Source: Rhodovulum adriaticum
GTDB taxonomy: Bacteria; Pseudomonadota; Alphaproteobacteria; Rhodobacterales; Rhodobacteraceae
Assembly: GCF_004345735.1 (NCBI RefSeq)
Contig: NZ_SLXL01000002.1
Coordinates: 1 to 64,000, forward strand
Length of the DNA stretch: 64,000 nucleotides
Reading direction: 5' to 3'
Below the pieces are notes generated by a model. The model saw only the letters and a program-made list of their open reading frames with translations. It was not told where the DNA came from and ran no database searches. Position 1 is the first letter of the stretch. Each line of letters begins with the position of its first letter. Below, piece after piece: positions 45,817 to 56,256 of the stretch. The position numbers were made by a program, and so were the translations under genes.

Positions 45817-46965
45817 ATGCCCCGCGACAGCGCCACGCCCCCGCTGAATTCCCTCGGCTTTGCCAAGCCCGAGGCAGAGACCCGCGTGCTGGTCGCCATG
45901 TCCGGCGGCGTGGACAGTTCGGTCGTGGCCGCGCAATTGGCCGAAGAGGGCTATGACGTGATCGGCATCACGCTGCAGCTGTACGACCACGGCGCAGCAC
46001 TGGCAAAAAAGGGGGCCTGTTGCGCAGGCCAGGACATCCACGATGCCCGCCGGGTGGCCGAACGCATCGGCTTTCCCCACTACGTCCTGGACTATGAAAA
46101 CACGTTCCGCGACGCCGTGATCGAGGAGTTTGCCGACAGCTACCTGGCCGGGGCCACGCCGGTCCCCTGTATCCGCTGCAATGAACGGGTGAAATTTCGC
46201 GACCTGTTGGAAACCGCCCGCGATCTGGATGCCGACTGCATGGCCACGGGCCATTACATCCAGCGCAAGACTGGGCCGAACGGGGCCGAATTGCACTGCG
46301 CTGCAGATCCCGCGCGCGACCAGTCCTATTTCCTGTTCTCAACCACGCCCGAGCAGCTGGATTACCTGCGCTTTCCGCTGGGCCATCTACCGAACAAGGA
46401 TGCGACCCGGGCGCTGGCCACGAAATACGGGCTGCCCGTGGCGGACAAGCCCGACAGCCAGGACATCTGCTTCGTCCCCGAGGGCAACTATGCCAGCGTG
46501 ATCGAGAAGCTGCGCCCCGGCGCCGCCGAACCGGGCGAGATCGTTCATGCGGACGGGCGCGTGCTGGGCCGGCATGACGGCGTGATCCATTACACCATCG
46601 GCCAGCGCCGCGGCCTGGGCATCGGGGGCCTGTCCGAACCGCTATACGTCGTGCGGCTGGACGTGGACAGCCACCGGGTGATCGTCGGCCCGAAAGAGAT
46701 GCTGTCCACCCGAACCGTGCCCGTGCGCGAGGTCAACTGGCTGGGCGATGCGCCGATGACTTCGCGTCCCGAATGGGAGATCGCAGTCAAGGTGCGTTCC
46801 ACCCGCCCCCCGCGCGCGGCGGTGCTGCGCCCGTTGTCCGACACCGAGGCCGAGGTGGAATTGCTGACACCCGAGGAAGGGGTCAGCCCGGGCCAGGCCT
46901 GCGTGTTCTACGAAACCGGCGGCAGCCGGGTGCTGGGCGGCGGCTGGATCTGGCGCGGGCGATAG
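45817..46965 (+). CDS. mnmA: tRNA-specific 2-thiouridylase MnmA
   Basis: A 382-residue enzyme that adds sulfur to wobble U34 of Lys, Glu and Gln tRNAs. PP-loop motif [15 protein letters not shown] is present; the catalytic Cys are in [13 protein letters not shown] and [11 protein letters not shown]. The ATG at 45817 has AGGAGAGAG just upstream and is preferred over 45763. Divergent from sciP. Confidence 0.96.
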   Translation: MPRDSATPPLNSLGFAKPEAETRVLVAMSGGVDSSVVAAQLAEEGYDVIGITLQLYDHGAALAKKGACCAGQDIHDARRVAERIGFPHYVLDYENTFRDAVIEEFADSYLAGATPVPCIRCNERVKFRDLLETARDLDADCMATGHYIQRKTGPNGAELHCAADPARDQSYFLFSTTPEQLDYLRFPLGHLPNKDATRALATKYGLPVADKPDSQDICFVPEGNYASVIEKLRPGAAEPGEIVHADGRVLGRHDGVIHYTIGQRRGLGIGGLSEPLYVVRLDVDSHRVIVGPKEMLSTRTVPVREVNWLGDAPMTSRPEWEIAVKVRSTRPPRAAVLRPLSDTEAEVELLTPEEGVSPGQACVFYETGGSRVLGGGWIWRGR

Positions 46966-46971
46966 GGCCGC

Positions 46972-47928
46972 TCAGACCCCGGCCAGCCGGGCCTCTCGCG
47001 CGGCGCGCAGCCGCGCGAAATCATCGCCCGCATGATAGCTGGATCGCGTCAGCGGCGTGGCCGACACCATCAGGAACCCCTTGCCATAGGCCGCCTTTTC
47101 ATAGGCAGCGAAATCCTCGGGCGTGACGAACTCTGCCACGGCGTGGTGCTTCGGTGTCGGTTGCAGGTACTGCCCGATGGTCAGGAAATCCACATCCGCC
47201 GCGCGCAGGTCGTCCATCACTTGCAGAACCGCCTGCCGCTCTTCGCCCAGGCCGACCATGATGCCCGACTTGGTGAACATGGCGGGGTCGATTTCCTTGA
47301 CCCGCTGCAACAGGCGCAGGGAATGGAAATAGCGCGCGCCCGGCCGCACCTCGGGGTAAAGGCCCGGCACGGTTTCCAGGTTGTGGTTGAACACGTCCGG
47401 TTTGGCCGCAACCACGGTTTCCAGGGCGCTGGCGGGGCATTTCAGGAAATCGGGCGTCAGAACCTCGATGGTCGTTTCGGGCGCGCGGTGACGCACGGCG
47501 CGGATGGTCTGGGCGAAATGTTCCGCCCCGCCATCCTCCAGATCGTCGCGATCGACGCTGGTGATAACCACATGGTTCAGACCCAGTTTCTGTACCGCGT
47601 CGGCGACCCGGCCCGGCTCGAACACGTCCAGCGCCTGGGGCTTGCCGGTGGCCACGTTGCAGAAGGTGCAGCCGCGGGTGCAGATCTCGCCCATGATCAT
47701 CATGGTGGCGTGACCATGGGCCCAGCATTCGCCCACGTTCGGGCAGCCCGCCTCTTCGCAGACGGTGGCCAGCCCATGTTCGCGGATCACCTTGTGGGTA
47801 TCCTGGTAGCCCGCACCGCCCGGCGCGCGGACGCGAATCCATTTCGGTTTCTTCGGCTGGGCGTTGTCGGGGCGATGCGCCTTTTCGGGGTGGCGCTCAT
47901 CGGGGAGTTTCAGGTCGCGCGGGCGCAT
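46972..47928 (-). CDS. lipA: Lipoyl synthase LipA
   Basis: A 318-residue radical-SAM enzyme inserting two sulfurs into octanoylated proteins. The auxiliary cluster Cys are in [12 protein letters not shown], the radical-SAM cluster in CTRGCTFC, and the C-terminal [10 protein letters not shown] supplies the Ser ligand. ATG 47928 follows AGGAGG; the frame extends upstream without support. Convergent with mnmA. Confidence 0.97.
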   Translation of the reverse strand: MRPRDLKLPDERHPEKAHRPDNAQPKKPKWIRVRAPGGAGYQDTHKVIREHGLATVCEEAGCPNVGECWAHGHATMMIMGEICTRGCTFCNVATGKPQALDVFEPGRVADAVQKLGLNHVVITSVDRDDLEDGGAEHFAQTIRAVRHRAPETTIEVLTPDFLKCPASALETVVAAKPDVFNHNLETVPGLYPEVRPGARYFHSLRLLQRVKEIDPAMFTKSGIMVGLGEERQAVLQVMDDLRAADVDFLTIGQYLQPTPKHHAVAEFVTPEDFAAYEKAAYGKGFLMVSATPLTRSSYHAGDDFARLRAAREARLAGV

Positions 47929-48001
47929 GGGGCCTCCTGCAGCTTTTCGCCTCATGTAACGTGGGGCGGGCGGCTTGTCCAATCCCGCCCGCCCCAGGGC
48001 A

Positions 48002-49117
48002 TCAACCGATCAACGCGCCGCCGCCGCCCAGCTGATCGTAATGCCGTTTCAATCGTTGCAACGCGATGCGCAGGACGATCTTGCCCGAGCGTGCCGACCA
48101 CCCCAGCCGTTTTTCGGCCTGCTCCATCCCCTCCAGGAAGCAGCAGCAGCGCAACACCACATCGCCCAATCCCGGACCCAGATCGCGCAAGGCGGCCAGA
48201 ACCCGCTCGCGCGCTGCGCGCGGCCCCTCGGCCGGGCCGCCATCGCCGGAAAAGCTGCCCCGATCCGACCCGGTCAGGAACCGATCCCAGTTCTGCGCAA
48301 CGCGCGGGCCCATCTGCGCGATCTCGAAATCCTCGCGCAGCCGCTCGCCGGCCGCCACCAGATCGGGCCCCAGGAACGGCTGTCCGTCCGGCCCCTTGCG
48401 CCGGGCCAGGATCGCCAGCGGCGACTCGGCCCTGTGGCCGCGGACGCGGGCGCGGCGGGCCGCGCAATCCTCTTCATCGTCTTGCGCCCCCATCCAGCCG
48501 CCATGCTGCTGGCCGAACCCATCGGCCTGCGCCCCGGCCCGGCGCGCCTGATCCTCTTCCAGCAGGCGGCGCAGGGCCGCGCGTCCGGCCTGGGTGATCG
48601 TGTAGGTGGTCACGCGGCCACGGGCCTTGCAGGCGATCCAGTCCTGCACGGCAAAGGCCTCGGCGACCGCGCGCTCGACCACCGCGATGCGCGTGGTCTG
48701 CCCGCTGGCCCCTTCGCGCAGAACGGCCGCCTTTTCCAGGTCGTGGGCAATCGCCAGAAAGGCCCCCGGTTCACCCAGGCGGCGCAGGATGCGCCTCGCC
48801 TCGCGGGTGAGGGTGGCCCGGTCGACGGCCGCACGCGGTTTCCGAATCGTGGCAGTCATTTCGGTAAGCTCCTTTCGAGGGGGCAGGACACGAGACCGAT
48901 CCGCCAGGCGGTCCAGGGCCGTGTCGATCAAGGGATCGTCGCGCCGCGATTCCAGCCGCCGGACCGCCCGCATCACGGTTGAGGGATGACATCCCGCCCG
49001 CCGCGCGATTGCCCGCATCGAGTGGCCGCCCTGGGTGTGGGCGAGATACCAGATCGCAGCCTCCGGCAGCCAGGCGGCCGCGGGATCAAGGTCGGGCAAG
49101 GCTGTGCAGTCCAACAT
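48002..49117 (-). CDS. HTH protein with DUF6456 domain
   Basis: A 371-residue regulator-like protein restricted, as I recall, to Rhodobacterales. The N-terminus has a Hin/resolvase-like HTH ([27 protein letters not shown]), the middle a winged-helix-like stretch ([20 protein letters not shown]), and the C-terminal DUF6456 contains [18 protein letters not shown] and [26 protein letters not shown]. The ATG at 49117 is chosen at the start of conservation. The divergent neighbour is DUF6477, and a CtrA-like box lies between. Confidence 0.8.
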   Translation of the reverse strand: MLDCTALPDLDPAAAWLPEAAIWYLAHTQGGHSMRAIARRAGCHPSTVMRAVRRLESRRDDPLIDTALDRLADRSRVLPPRKELTEMTATIRKPRAAVDRATLTREARRILRRLGEPGAFLAIAHDLEKAAVLREGASGQTTRIAVVERAVAEAFAVQDWIACKARGRVTTYTITQAGRAALRRLLEEDQARRAGAQADGFGQQHGGWMGAQDDEEDCAARRARVRGHRAESPLAILARRKGPDGQPFLGPDLVAAGERLREDFEIAQMGPRVAQNWDRFLTGSDRGSFSGDGGPAEGPRAARERVLAALRDLGPGLGDVVLRCCCFLEGMEQAEKRLGWSARSGKIVLRIALQRLKRHYDQLGGGGALIG

Positions 49118-49186
49118 TTCCGATCTTTCGACAGGCATGGGCAGGCATCTGACCGTCAAGCAAGATTCAATCCAAGGTTGTTTTTG

Positions 49187-49202
49187 TTACCTTTTGGTTA
49201 AC
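49187..49202. promoter_or_regulatory. CtrA-like box between DUF6456 and DUF6477 genes
   Basis: TTAC-CTTTTGG-TTAAC differs in one base from TTAA-N7-TTAAC. It lies 70 bases upstream of the DUF6456 gene and 131 upstream of the DUF6477 gene. The same TTAC variant occurs before ctrA. Confidence 0.45.
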
Positions 49203-49332
49203 AAAAAGCTGTGTGTCTATCATTGTTTCCAAATAATAAATCTTTCTGAAACCTCCGCGCGCTGCTCGACGCGTCCCCGCAACACCCGCTCAGGTTGCAT
49301 CACTCTGGGGTCATCACATCCCGGAGACCCCC

Positions 49333-49626
49333 ATGACCAAGCTCCCCCGCGACCTGCTGACCCTTCGCCGCCCCCGCCTGCTGGTGCAGGCCGCCCGCGC
49401 CGGACAAGCCGATTACCGGCGCGACCGCACGCTGGCCCGGCTGCTGCCAGGAAACCATGCCGCACCAGCCGGCACGCTGCGCCGGCTGATGGCCCTGGAA
49501 TTGGAAATGGAAACCGAACGCCGCGCGGGCGCTGCGACCTATCCGGTCGCGCGCCATGTCGAAATCCTCATCGCGCTGATGGCAGAGGCGCGCCTGATCG
49601 GCGAGGGCGCCCCGCCCGCTCAGTAG
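49333..49626 (+). CDS. DUF6477 family protein
   Basis: A 97-residue Arg-rich helical protein: LLTLRRPRLLVQAARAGQADY, RDRTLARLLPG, RRLMALELEMETERRAG, YPVARHVEILIALMAEAR. I recall this family next to DUF6456 in Rhodobacterales. It may act with its divergent neighbour; function unknown. Its end overlaps the opposite MttB-like gene by 7 bases. Confidence 0.75.
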   Translation: MTKLPRDLLTLRRPRLLVQAARAGQADYRRDRTLARLLPGNHAAPAGTLRRLMALELEMETERRAGAATYPVARHVEILIALMAEARLIGEGAPPAQ

Positions 49627-51167
49627 GCGCTGTCGGGCAGTTCGGCCTTGCGCCGGGCGACGAACCCTTCCAGCGCCTCCCGCGTGGCGGGGTCCATCGC
49701 GGGCGCCTCATACTGCGCCAGCAGCGCCTGCACGCGCTCTGTGGCCAGCATGGCGGTGTCGCGCGCACCTTGTTCGTCCCAAGTCTCGAAGGGTTTGTAA
49801 TCCAGCACCTCGGATCGCCAGAACGCATCCCGGAAATGGGCTTGCGTATGGGCACAGCCCAGAAAATGGCCGCCTGGCCCCACTTCGCGCAGGGCATCCA
49901 TCGCCTGCGCGTCCGGGTCGGTGGCCACGCCCGCCGCCATCTTGTGCAGCGCGCCCAGCTGGTCGGCATCCATCACGAATTTCTCAAAGCTGGCGACCAG
50001 CCCGCCCTCCAGCCAGCCGCAGGAATGCAGCATGAAGTTCACGCCGCCCATCATCGCCGCGTTCAGCGTGTGCGCCGTTTCATAGGCCGCCTGCGCGTCG
50101 GGCAGCTTGGCCCCGCATAGCGCGCCCCCCGACCGAAAGGGCAGCCCCAGCCGCCGCGCCAGTTGACCCGCGCCGTAAAGGATCTGGCTGGCCTCTGGCG
50201 TGCCGAAGGTCGGCGCGCCGGAATTCATGTCGATAGAGGTCACGAAGGCACCAAAGATCACCGGCGCACCGGGGCGGACCAGCTGGGAATAGGCAACGCC
50301 CGCCATGACCTCGGCCAGCACCTGGGTCAGGGTTCCCGCCACGCTGACCGGCGCCATCGCCCCGCCCACGATGAAAGGCGACACGATGCAGGCCTGGTTC
50401 GCCTGGGCATAGACCTCCAGCGCGCCCATCATCGTGGCATCGAAGGTCAGCGGCGAGTTGATGTTGATGAGCGAGGTCATGACCGTGTTTTCGGCCACGA
50501 AGTCCGCCCCGAACAGGATCTCGCACATCTCCACCGAATCGCGGGCGCGCGCGGGATCGGTGACCGAACCCATAAAGGGCTTGTCGCTCAGCGTCATATG
50601 CGCCAGCAGCATGTCCAGATGCCGCTTGGAAACCGGCACATCCGTGGGTTCGCACACCGTCCCGCCGGAATGGTGCAGCCATTTCGACATATAACCCAGG
50701 CGGACGAAGCGGCGGAAGTCCTCGATCGTGCCATAGCGGCGCCCGCCATCCAGATCGCGCACGAAGGGCGGGCCATAGACCGGCGCCAGAACCAGGGATT
50801 TGCCACCGATCTCGACATTGCGTTCGGGGTTGCGCGCATGCTGGGTAAAGCGGGCGGGTGCCGTCGCGCACAATTGCCGGGCCAGCCCGCGCGGGATGCG
50901 CACACGCTCGCCCTGCACATCCGCGCCGGCATCGCGCCAGCGCGCCAGCGCTGCGGGATTCTCGGCAAAGTTCACGCCGATCTCTTCCAGCACGGTTTCG
51001 GCGTTGTGCTCGATGATCTCCAGCGCCTCGGCGTTCAGCAACTCGAAATTCGGAATCGCACGCTCGATGAATCGGGCGCAGTCGATACCCGCCGTCGCCC
51101 GCGCCGCACGCCGCGCCGCGCCGCCACCGCCCCGGCCCCTGCGCCCGGCTGCTCGTCCCTCTGTCAT
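49620..51167 (-). CDS. MttB-superfamily methyltransferase (non-pyrrolysine)
   Basis: A 515-residue TIM-barrel methyltransferase of the trimethylamine methyltransferase superfamily. No in-frame amber codon is present, so this is a non-pyrrolysine MttB relative, a class that demethylates compounds such as glycine betaine or other quaternary amines to corrinoid protein. Motifs: [70 protein letters not shown]. It has a Gly/Arg-rich N-terminus. No corrinoid protein gene is adjacent. Start ATG 51167 follows GGGGAGAGG. Confidence 0.85.
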   Translation of the reverse strand: MTEGRAAGRRGRGGGGAARRAARATAGIDCARFIERAIPNFELLNAEALEIIEHNAETVLEEIGVNFAENPAALARWRDAGADVQGERVRIPRGLARQLCATAPARFTQHARNPERNVEIGGKSLVLAPVYGPPFVRDLDGGRRYGTIEDFRRFVRLGYMSKWLHHSGGTVCEPTDVPVSKRHLDMLLAHMTLSDKPFMGSVTDPARARDSVEMCEILFGADFVAENTVMTSLININSPLTFDATMMGALEVYAQANQACIVSPFIVGGAMAPVSVAGTLTQVLAEVMAGVAYSQLVRPGAPVIFGAFVTSIDMNSGAPTFGTPEASQILYGAGQLARRLGLPFRSGGALCGAKLPDAQAAYETAHTLNAAMMGGVNFMLHSCGWLEGGLVASFEKFVMDADQLGALHKMAAGVATDPDAQAMDALREVGPGGHFLGCAHTQAHFRDAFWRSEVLDYKPFETWDEQGARDTAMLATERVQALLAQYEAPAMDPATREALEGFVARRKAELPDSAY

Positions 51168-51276
51168 CGGCCTCTCCCCTCGGGGCGCTTGCTGTCGGGA
51201 AACATCTAGCGGGAAACCCCACCCGTCCTGCGGCCGGTTTGCGGCCTTTCCTTTGCCGTCCGCGACATGGTGCCCG

Positions 51277-51300
51277 CTTCTTCTTGGTCCAAATACCCAA
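51277..51300. repeat. 24-bp dispersed repeat, copy 1
   Basis: CTTCTTCTTGG-T-CCAAATACCCAA. A copy with a single mismatch occurs at 60591-60614. It lies in the gap between the MttB-like gene and guaA. I recall this motif as frequent in intergenic DNA of this family. Confidence 0.7.
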
Positions 51301-51373
51301 CCGGGCCAAAGGCCCGCGATTTCCGTGCCACAAATCGGGAATACTTGCGCGCCCCGCAAAGCGCCCCTATCAG

Positions 51374-52936
51374 ATGGCCATGACCCAGCATGATCGCCTT
51401 CTCATCATCGACTTCGGCAGCCAGGTGACGCAGCTGATCGCGCGCCGCCTGCGTGAGTTGAACGTCTACTGCGAAATCCACCCCTATCAGAACGTCACCG
51501 ACGCCTTTCTGGCCGATTTCGCGCCCAAGGCGGTGATCTTCTCGGGCGGCCCGGCCTCGGTGCTGGATGCCGACAGCCCGCGCCCCCCCGAAAGCGTGTT
51601 CCAGATGGGCGTGCCGATCCTGGGCATCTGCTACGGCCAGCAGGTCATGATGCAGATGCTGGGCGGGCGCGTGGAACGCGGCCACGGCACCGCGGAATTC
51701 GGCCGCGCCTATGTCACCCCAAGCGAGGACCGCATCGACCTGCTGACCGGCTGGTTCCTGGAAGGGCGCGAACAGGTATGGATGAGCCATGGCGACCATG
51801 TCTCTGAAATCGCGCCGGGTTTTCAGGTCTACGGCACCTCGCCCAACGCGCCTTTCGCGATCACCGCGGACCTGTCGCGCAACTTCTTTGCCGTGCAGTT
51901 CCACCCCGAGGTGCACCACACCCCCAACGGCAAGACGCTCTATGAAAACTTCGTCCGGTTGGCGGGGTTCACCGGCGACTGGACCATGGGCGCCTATCGC
52001 GACGAGGCGATCAAGAAGATCCGCGAACAGGTCGGCGACAAACAGGTGATCTGCGGGCTGTCGGGGGGCGTGGACAGTTCCGTCACCGCCGTCCTGCTGC
52101 ACGAGGCGATCGGCGACCAGTTGACCTGCGTCTTCGTCGATCACGGCCTGCTGCGGCTGAACGAGGCCGACGAGGTGGTCACGATGTTCCGCGACCACTA
52201 CAACATCAAGCTGATCCACGCCGATGAATCCGACCTTTTCATCGGCGCGCTTGAGGGGGGTTCCGACCCCGAGGTCAAGCGCAAGACCATCGGCAAGCTG
52301 TTCATCGACGTGTTCCAGCGCGAGGCGAACAAGATCGAAGGGGCCGAGTTCCTGGCCCAGGGCACGCTTTACCCCGATGTCATTGAATCGGTGTCGTTTT
52401 CCGGCGGCCCCTCGGTCACGATCAAATCCCACCACAACGTGGGCGGCCTGCCCGAAAAGATGGGGCTGAAACTGGTCGAACCGCTGCGCGAGCTGTTCAA
52501 GGACGAGGTCCGCGCATTGGGTCACGAACTGGGCCTGCCCGCCAGCTTCATCGGGCGGCACCCCTTCCCCGGCCCCGGTCTGGCGATCCGCTGCCCCGGC
52601 GAGATCACCCGCGAGAAACTGGAAATCCTGCGCAAGGCCGACGCGGTCTATATCGACCAGATCCGCAAGCATGGGCTGTATGACGAAATCTGGCAGGCCT
52701 TTGTCGCGATTCTGCCGGTGCGCACCGTGGGCGTGATGGGGGACGGGCGCACCTATGATTACGCCTGCGCCCTGCGCGCGGTGACCTCGGTCGACGGGAT
52801 GACGGCGGATTACTACCCGTTCAGCCACGAGTTTCTGGGCGAAACCGCGACCCGGATCATCAACGAGGTCCAGGGCATCAACCGCGTGACCTACGACATC
52901 ACCTCGAAACCGCCGGGAACGATCGAGTGGGAGTGA
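51374..52936 (+). CDS. guaA: GMP synthase, glutamine-hydrolysing
   Basis: A 520-residue enzyme converting XMP to GMP. The class I amidotransferase domain carries the nucleophile in GICYGQQVM and the His/Glu of QFHPEVHHT. The PP-loop [20 protein letters not shown] starts the ATP domain, and the C-terminal dimerisation part ends [12 protein letters not shown] 51374; the longer frame to 51239 is not conserved. Confidence 0.98.
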   Translation: MAMTQHDRLLIIDFGSQVTQLIARRLRELNVYCEIHPYQNVTDAFLADFAPKAVIFSGGPASVLDADSPRPPESVFQMGVPILGICYGQQVMMQMLGGRVERGHGTAEFGRAYVTPSEDRIDLLTGWFLEGREQVWMSHGDHVSEIAPGFQVYGTSPNAPFAITADLSRNFFAVQFHPEVHHTPNGKTLYENFVRLAGFTGDWTMGAYRDEAIKKIREQVGDKQVICGLSGGVDSSVTAVLLHEAIGDQLTCVFVDHGLLRLNEADEVVTMFRDHYNIKLIHADESDLFIGALEGGSDPEVKRKTIGKLFIDVFQREANKIEGAEFLAQGTLYPDVIESVSFSGGPSVTIKSHHNVGGLPEKMGLKLVEPLRELFKDEVRALGHELGLPASFIGRHPFPGPGLAIRCPGEITREKLEILRKADAVYIDQIRKHGLYDEIWQAFVAILPVRTVGVMGDGRTYDYACALRAVTSVDGMTADYYPFSHEFLGETATRIINEVQGINRVTYDITSKPPGTIEWE

Positions 52937-53208
52937 TCCTGTCAGGCTATTTCAAGGTGCCACCCGCGCATCTGGAGGATATCCGCGCGGCCCTGCCCCG
53001 GCATATCCGCCTCAGCCGGGGCGAACCGGGCTGTCTGTGCTTTGACATCACCGAGGATCCCGACCAGCCGGGCCTGTTCAACGTCTACGAGGAATTCACC
53101 GATGCCGAGGCGCTGCGCGCCCATCGGCGGCGCTGTGATGCCTCGGCCTGGGCCGAGGTCAGCCACGGCATCCAGCGCCATTACACGGTAACGGGCCTGG
53201 CCCCATGA
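52927..53208 (+). CDS. Antibiotic biosynthesis monooxygenase (ABM) domain protein
   Basis: A 93-residue ferredoxin-like dimer protein. [48 protein letters not shown], and [12 protein letters not shown] match small monooxygenase-like proteins such as YgiN. Starts at GTG 52927 overlapping guaA by 10 bases, and its stop overlaps the next gene by 4. Confidence 0.85.
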   Translation: MGVILSGYFKVPPAHLEDIRAALPRHIRLSRGEPGCLCFDITEDPDQPGLFNVYEEFTDAEALRAHRRRCDASAWAEVSHGIQRHYTVTGLAP

Positions 53209-54065
53209 CCCATGTCGCGCAGGCGGCGCTGTGGATGACCGGCGCGATCGCGTCCTTTTCCTCGATGGCGGTGGCCGGGCGCATGGTCACGCTGGAACTG
53301 GATACGTTCGAGCTGATGCTCTACCGCTCGGTGATCGGGTTTGCGATCGTGCTGGCCGTGGCCGGTCTGGCCGGGCGCCTGGGCGAGGTGTCAGGCAAAC
53401 GCCTGAGCCTGCATCTGGTGCGCAATGTCAGCCATTTCACCGGGCAGAACCTGTGGTTCTGGGCGCTGACGATGATCCCGATGGCGCAGGTCTTCGCGCT
53501 GGAATTCACCTCGCCGCTGTGGGTGGCGGTTCTGGCGCCGCTGATCCTGGGCGAGCGGCTGACGCGGATGCGCGCGCTGGCGGCCGGTCTGGGGTTCATC
53601 GGCATCCTGATCGTGGCCCGCCCCAACCCGATGGCGCTGGAACCGGGCGCGCTGGCCGCCCTGGGGGCCGCAATCGGCTTTGCCGGCTCGGCGATGTTTA
53701 CCAAGCGGCTGATCGCCACCCAATCCGTGGTGTCGGTGCTGTTCTGGCTCACCGTGATGCAGACCGGGCTGGCGCTGCTCTGCGCGGGGCTGGACGGGGA
53801 TATCGCCTGGCCCTCGCCCACCGCGTGGCCGCCATTGGCCGTGATCGGCTTTGCCGGGCTGATGGCGCATTTCTGCCTGACCAACGCACTGCGCGTGGCC
53901 CCGGCGATCCTTGTCATGCCGATGGACTTCTTGCGGCTGCCGGTGATCGCGGTGGTCGGCATGGCGCTGTACGCGGAACCGCTGGAATGGGCCGTCTTTG
54001 CCGGGGCGGCGCTGATCCTGACAGCGAACTTCGTCAACCTGCGCGCTGAAGTGCGGCCCCGGTGA
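53205..54065 (+). CDS. EamA/DMT-family transporter
   Basis: A 286-residue protein with ten hydrophobic segments in two EamA repeats (first ending near PLILGERLTRMRALAAGLGFIGILI, second ending PLEWAVFAGAALILTANFVNL). Drug/metabolite exporters of this type move amino acids or other small molecules. Substrate unknown. Coupled to the ABM gene by overlap. Confidence 0.9.
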   Translation: MTHVAQAALWMTGAIASFSSMAVAGRMVTLELDTFELMLYRSVIGFAIVLAVAGLAGRLGEVSGKRLSLHLVRNVSHFTGQNLWFWALTMIPMAQVFALEFTSPLWVAVLAPLILGERLTRMRALAAGLGFIGILIVARPNPMALEPGALAALGAAIGFAGSAMFTKRLIATQSVVSVLFWLTVMQTGLALLCAGLDGDIAWPSPTAWPPLAVIGFAGLMAHFCLTNALRVAPAILVMPMDFLRLPVIAVVGMALYAEPLEWAVFAGAALILTANFVNLRAEVRPR

Positions 54066-54116
54066 CACGCTGAGCGAGAAAGAAAATTCGCCGCAGCGTT
54101 AACGTCGCGTCAAAGA

Positions 54117-54130
54117 TTGACCCAAATCAT
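54117..54130 (+). promoter_or_regulatory. FNR/FnrL-like site before the FadL-type gene
   Basis: TTGAC-CCAA-ATCAT matches 8 of 10 positions of TTGAT-N4-ATCAA, with the C variant that FnrL sites in Rhodobacter often carry. It lies 48 bases upstream of the start codon, close for an activator and suited to control by oxygen. Confidence 0.4.
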
Positions 54131-54178
54131 TTGCCCGATAACGTGGTCGCCAAACCGGTAAAAGGTGCGGGAGGAAAC

Positions 54179-55291
54179 ATGAACAAGCTGGTGAGCGGCG
54201 CTGCCGCCGCCGCCCTGAGTGCAAGCGTTGCACATGCGGGCGGCATCGAACGGTCGACCCAATCGGTGGGGATCCTCTTCGAAGAGGGGAACTACGCCGA
54301 GTTGAGCTATAGCACCTTCAACCCCAATGTGTCGGGCGTCGGCGTCGATGCGACCCCGCCAGCCAATACGGGTACGAACTTCCCCTCTGGCAACATGTCG
54401 CCCAGCTACACCACCGTCACGCTGGCCTACAAGCAGGCGCTCAGCGACAAGCTGGACGTGGCGCTGATCCTGGATCAGCCCATCGGCGCCGACATCAACT
54501 ATCCCGGGGGCACCAGCTATATCGCCAGCGGCGCAACCGCCGAGATCGACGCAATGGCGCTGACCGCCCTGATCCGCTACAAGCTGCCCTCGAATTTCAG
54601 CGTGATCGGCGGCGTGCGTGCCCTGCGGACCGATGGTGTCGCGGACCTGCCCTACATTCCGTTCGGCTACACACTGTCCACGACAAGCGAAACCGATTTC
54701 GGCTATGTCGTCGGCGTCGCCTGGGAAAAACCGGAAATCGCCGCCCGCGTCGCGCTGACCTACAATTCCTCGATCACGCACAAGTTCCGCGCCTCGGAAC
54801 AGATCGGGCCGATCCCCTTTCCGACCAGCACCCTGACGACGGAGGTTCCGCAATCCGTCAATCTGGAATTCCAGACCGGCATCGCGGCCGACACGCTGCT
54901 GTTCGGCTCGATCCGTTGGGTGGATTGGACCGCCTTTGACATCAGCCCGGCCATCTATGCCAACCCGCTGCTGGGGCTGGGCGCGCTGGTCGAGTATGAC
55001 AACGATGTCATCACCTACAACCTCGGGATCGGGCGCCGCTTCTCGGACCAGTGGTCGGGCGCGCTGCTGTTCGGCTATGAAAAGCGCGAAGGCATCCCGG
55101 TCGGCAACCTGGGCCCCACCGACGGCTTCAGGTCGGTCGGCGCCGCCGTGACCTACACGATGGGCAGCACCAAGATCACGGGCGGCGTGCGCTATGTCGA
55201 TATCGGCAGTGCCGTGACGCGGGGCATCAACTCGAATTTCCGCAGCAACGAGGGGTGGGGCTTCGGCGTGCGCGTCGGCCACGCCTTCTAG
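54179..55291 (+). CDS. FadL/OmpP1-type outer-membrane transporter
   Basis: A 370-residue beta-barrel with a signal peptide (KLVSGAAAAALSASVAHA), family N-terminal GGIERSTQSVGILFEEGNYAEL, and the terminal Phe of HAF needed for barrel insertion. FadL proteins let hydrophobic compounds such as fatty acids pass. ATG 54179 follows GGAGGAAAC. It is a single-gene unit ended by the terminator at 55301-55330. Confidence 0.9.
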   Translation: MNKLVSGAAAAALSASVAHAGGIERSTQSVGILFEEGNYAELSYSTFNPNVSGVGVDATPPANTGTNFPSGNMSPSYTTVTLAYKQALSDKLDVALILDQPIGADINYPGGTSYIASGATAEIDAMALTALIRYKLPSNFSVIGGVRALRTDGVADLPYIPFGYTLSTTSETDFGYVVGVAWEKPEIAARVALTYNSSITHKFRASEQIGPIPFPTSTLTTEVPQSVNLEFQTGIAADTLLFGSIRWVDWTAFDISPAIYANPLLGLGALVEYDNDVITYNLGIGRRFSDQWSGALLFGYEKREGIPVGNLGPTDGFRSVGAAVTYTMGSTKITGGVRYVDIGSAVTRGINSNFRSNEGWGFGVRVGHAF

Positions 55292-55300
55292 GCTGCCTCT

Positions 55301-55330
55301 CGCCCGGCCCCACGGCCGGGCGGTTTCATT
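55301..55330 (+). terminator. Rho-independent terminator after the FadL-type gene
   Basis: CGCCCGGCC-CCAC-GGCCGGGCG is a perfect 9-bp GC stem followed by GTTTCATTT, starting 10 bases after the stop codon. Confidence 0.8.
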
Positions 55331-55383
55331 TGACCCCCCGCCGCGGGCTGGCTACGAGAGGCCAAGCGGCAAAGGGGAGCGGG

Positions 55384-56256
55384 ATGATCTACGAAACGGC
55401 CGATGCCTGGCGCCAGGCGCGGGAAAAACACGTCCTGCTTTTCGGGATGTCGGGCCTGGGCAAGACCCATGTCTCTTCGATGCTGCGCGAAGAGGGGCAG
55501 TGGTTTCACTACTCGATCGACTACCGCATCGGCACCCGCTACATGGGCGAACATATCGCCGACAACTTCAAGGCAGAGGCGATGAAGGTTCCGCTGCTGC
55601 GGGAACTGCTGCTCAGCGACAGCGTTTACATCGCCTCCAACATCACCTTCGACAACCTGGCCCCGCTGTCCACCTATCTGGGCAAGCCCGGCGCGCCGGA
55701 AAAGGGCGGCCTGCCCTTCGACGAATACATGCACCGCCAGGAACAGCATCGCGCCGCGGAAATCAGCGCGCTGCTGGACACCCCCCATTTCATCGAGCGG
55801 GCCAAGGCACTGTATCGGCTGGACGATTTCGTCTGCGATTCCGGCGGCTCCATCTGCGAGGTGGTGGAACCGGACAATCCCGACGACCCGGTGCTGAAAC
55901 CCCTGTCCGAGCATCTGCTGCTGGTCTGGATCGAGGGATCGGACGCCCATACCGAGGAACTGATACGCCGCTTCGACCGCGCCCCGAAACCGATGTATTA
56001 CCAGCCCGAATTCCTGCGCGCCGCATGGGACGAATATCTGGACCGGAACAAGCTGCAAGAACACGAGGTCGACCCGGACGCCTTCGTGCGCTGGACCTAT
56101 GCCCGCGCGCTGGCCCACCGCCAGCCGCGCTATGCCGCGATGGCCGAAAACTGGGGCGTCAAGGTACGGGCCGAAGATGTCGCCGCCGTCCGCTGTCCTG
56201 ACGATTTCACGGACCTCATCGCACGGGCTATCGACAACGCGCCTGGGCGGCGCTGA
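55384..56256 (+). CDS. P-loop ATPase of unknown role
   Basis: A 290-residue protein with Walker A FGMSGLGKTHVSSML (about 21-35), a conserved FHYSIDYRIGTRYMGEHI and a C-terminal helical part. I recall it as a Rhodobacterales-conserved ATPase without a known function; the short P-loop core is kinase-like. AAAGGGGAGCGGG precedes the ATG. Its tail overlaps the opposite gene by 29 bases. Confidence 0.75.
   Translation: MIYETADAWRQAREKHVLLFGMSGLGKTHVSSMLREEGQWFHYSIDYRIGTRYMGEHIADNFKAEAMKVPLLRELLLSDSVYIASNITFDNLAPLSTYLGKPGAPEKGGLPFDEYMHRQEQHRAAEISALLDTPHFIERAKALYRLDDFVCDSGGSICEVVEPDNPDDPVLKPLSEHLLLVWIEGSDAHTEELIRRFDRAPKPMYYQPEFLRAAWDEYLDRNKLQEHEVDPDAFVRWTYARALAHRQPRYAAMAENWGVKVRAEDVAAVRCPDDFTDLIARAIDNAPGRR

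Noticed and set aside
49620-51167. Pyrrolysine-containing MttB
   Set aside because: The frame has no internal TAG.
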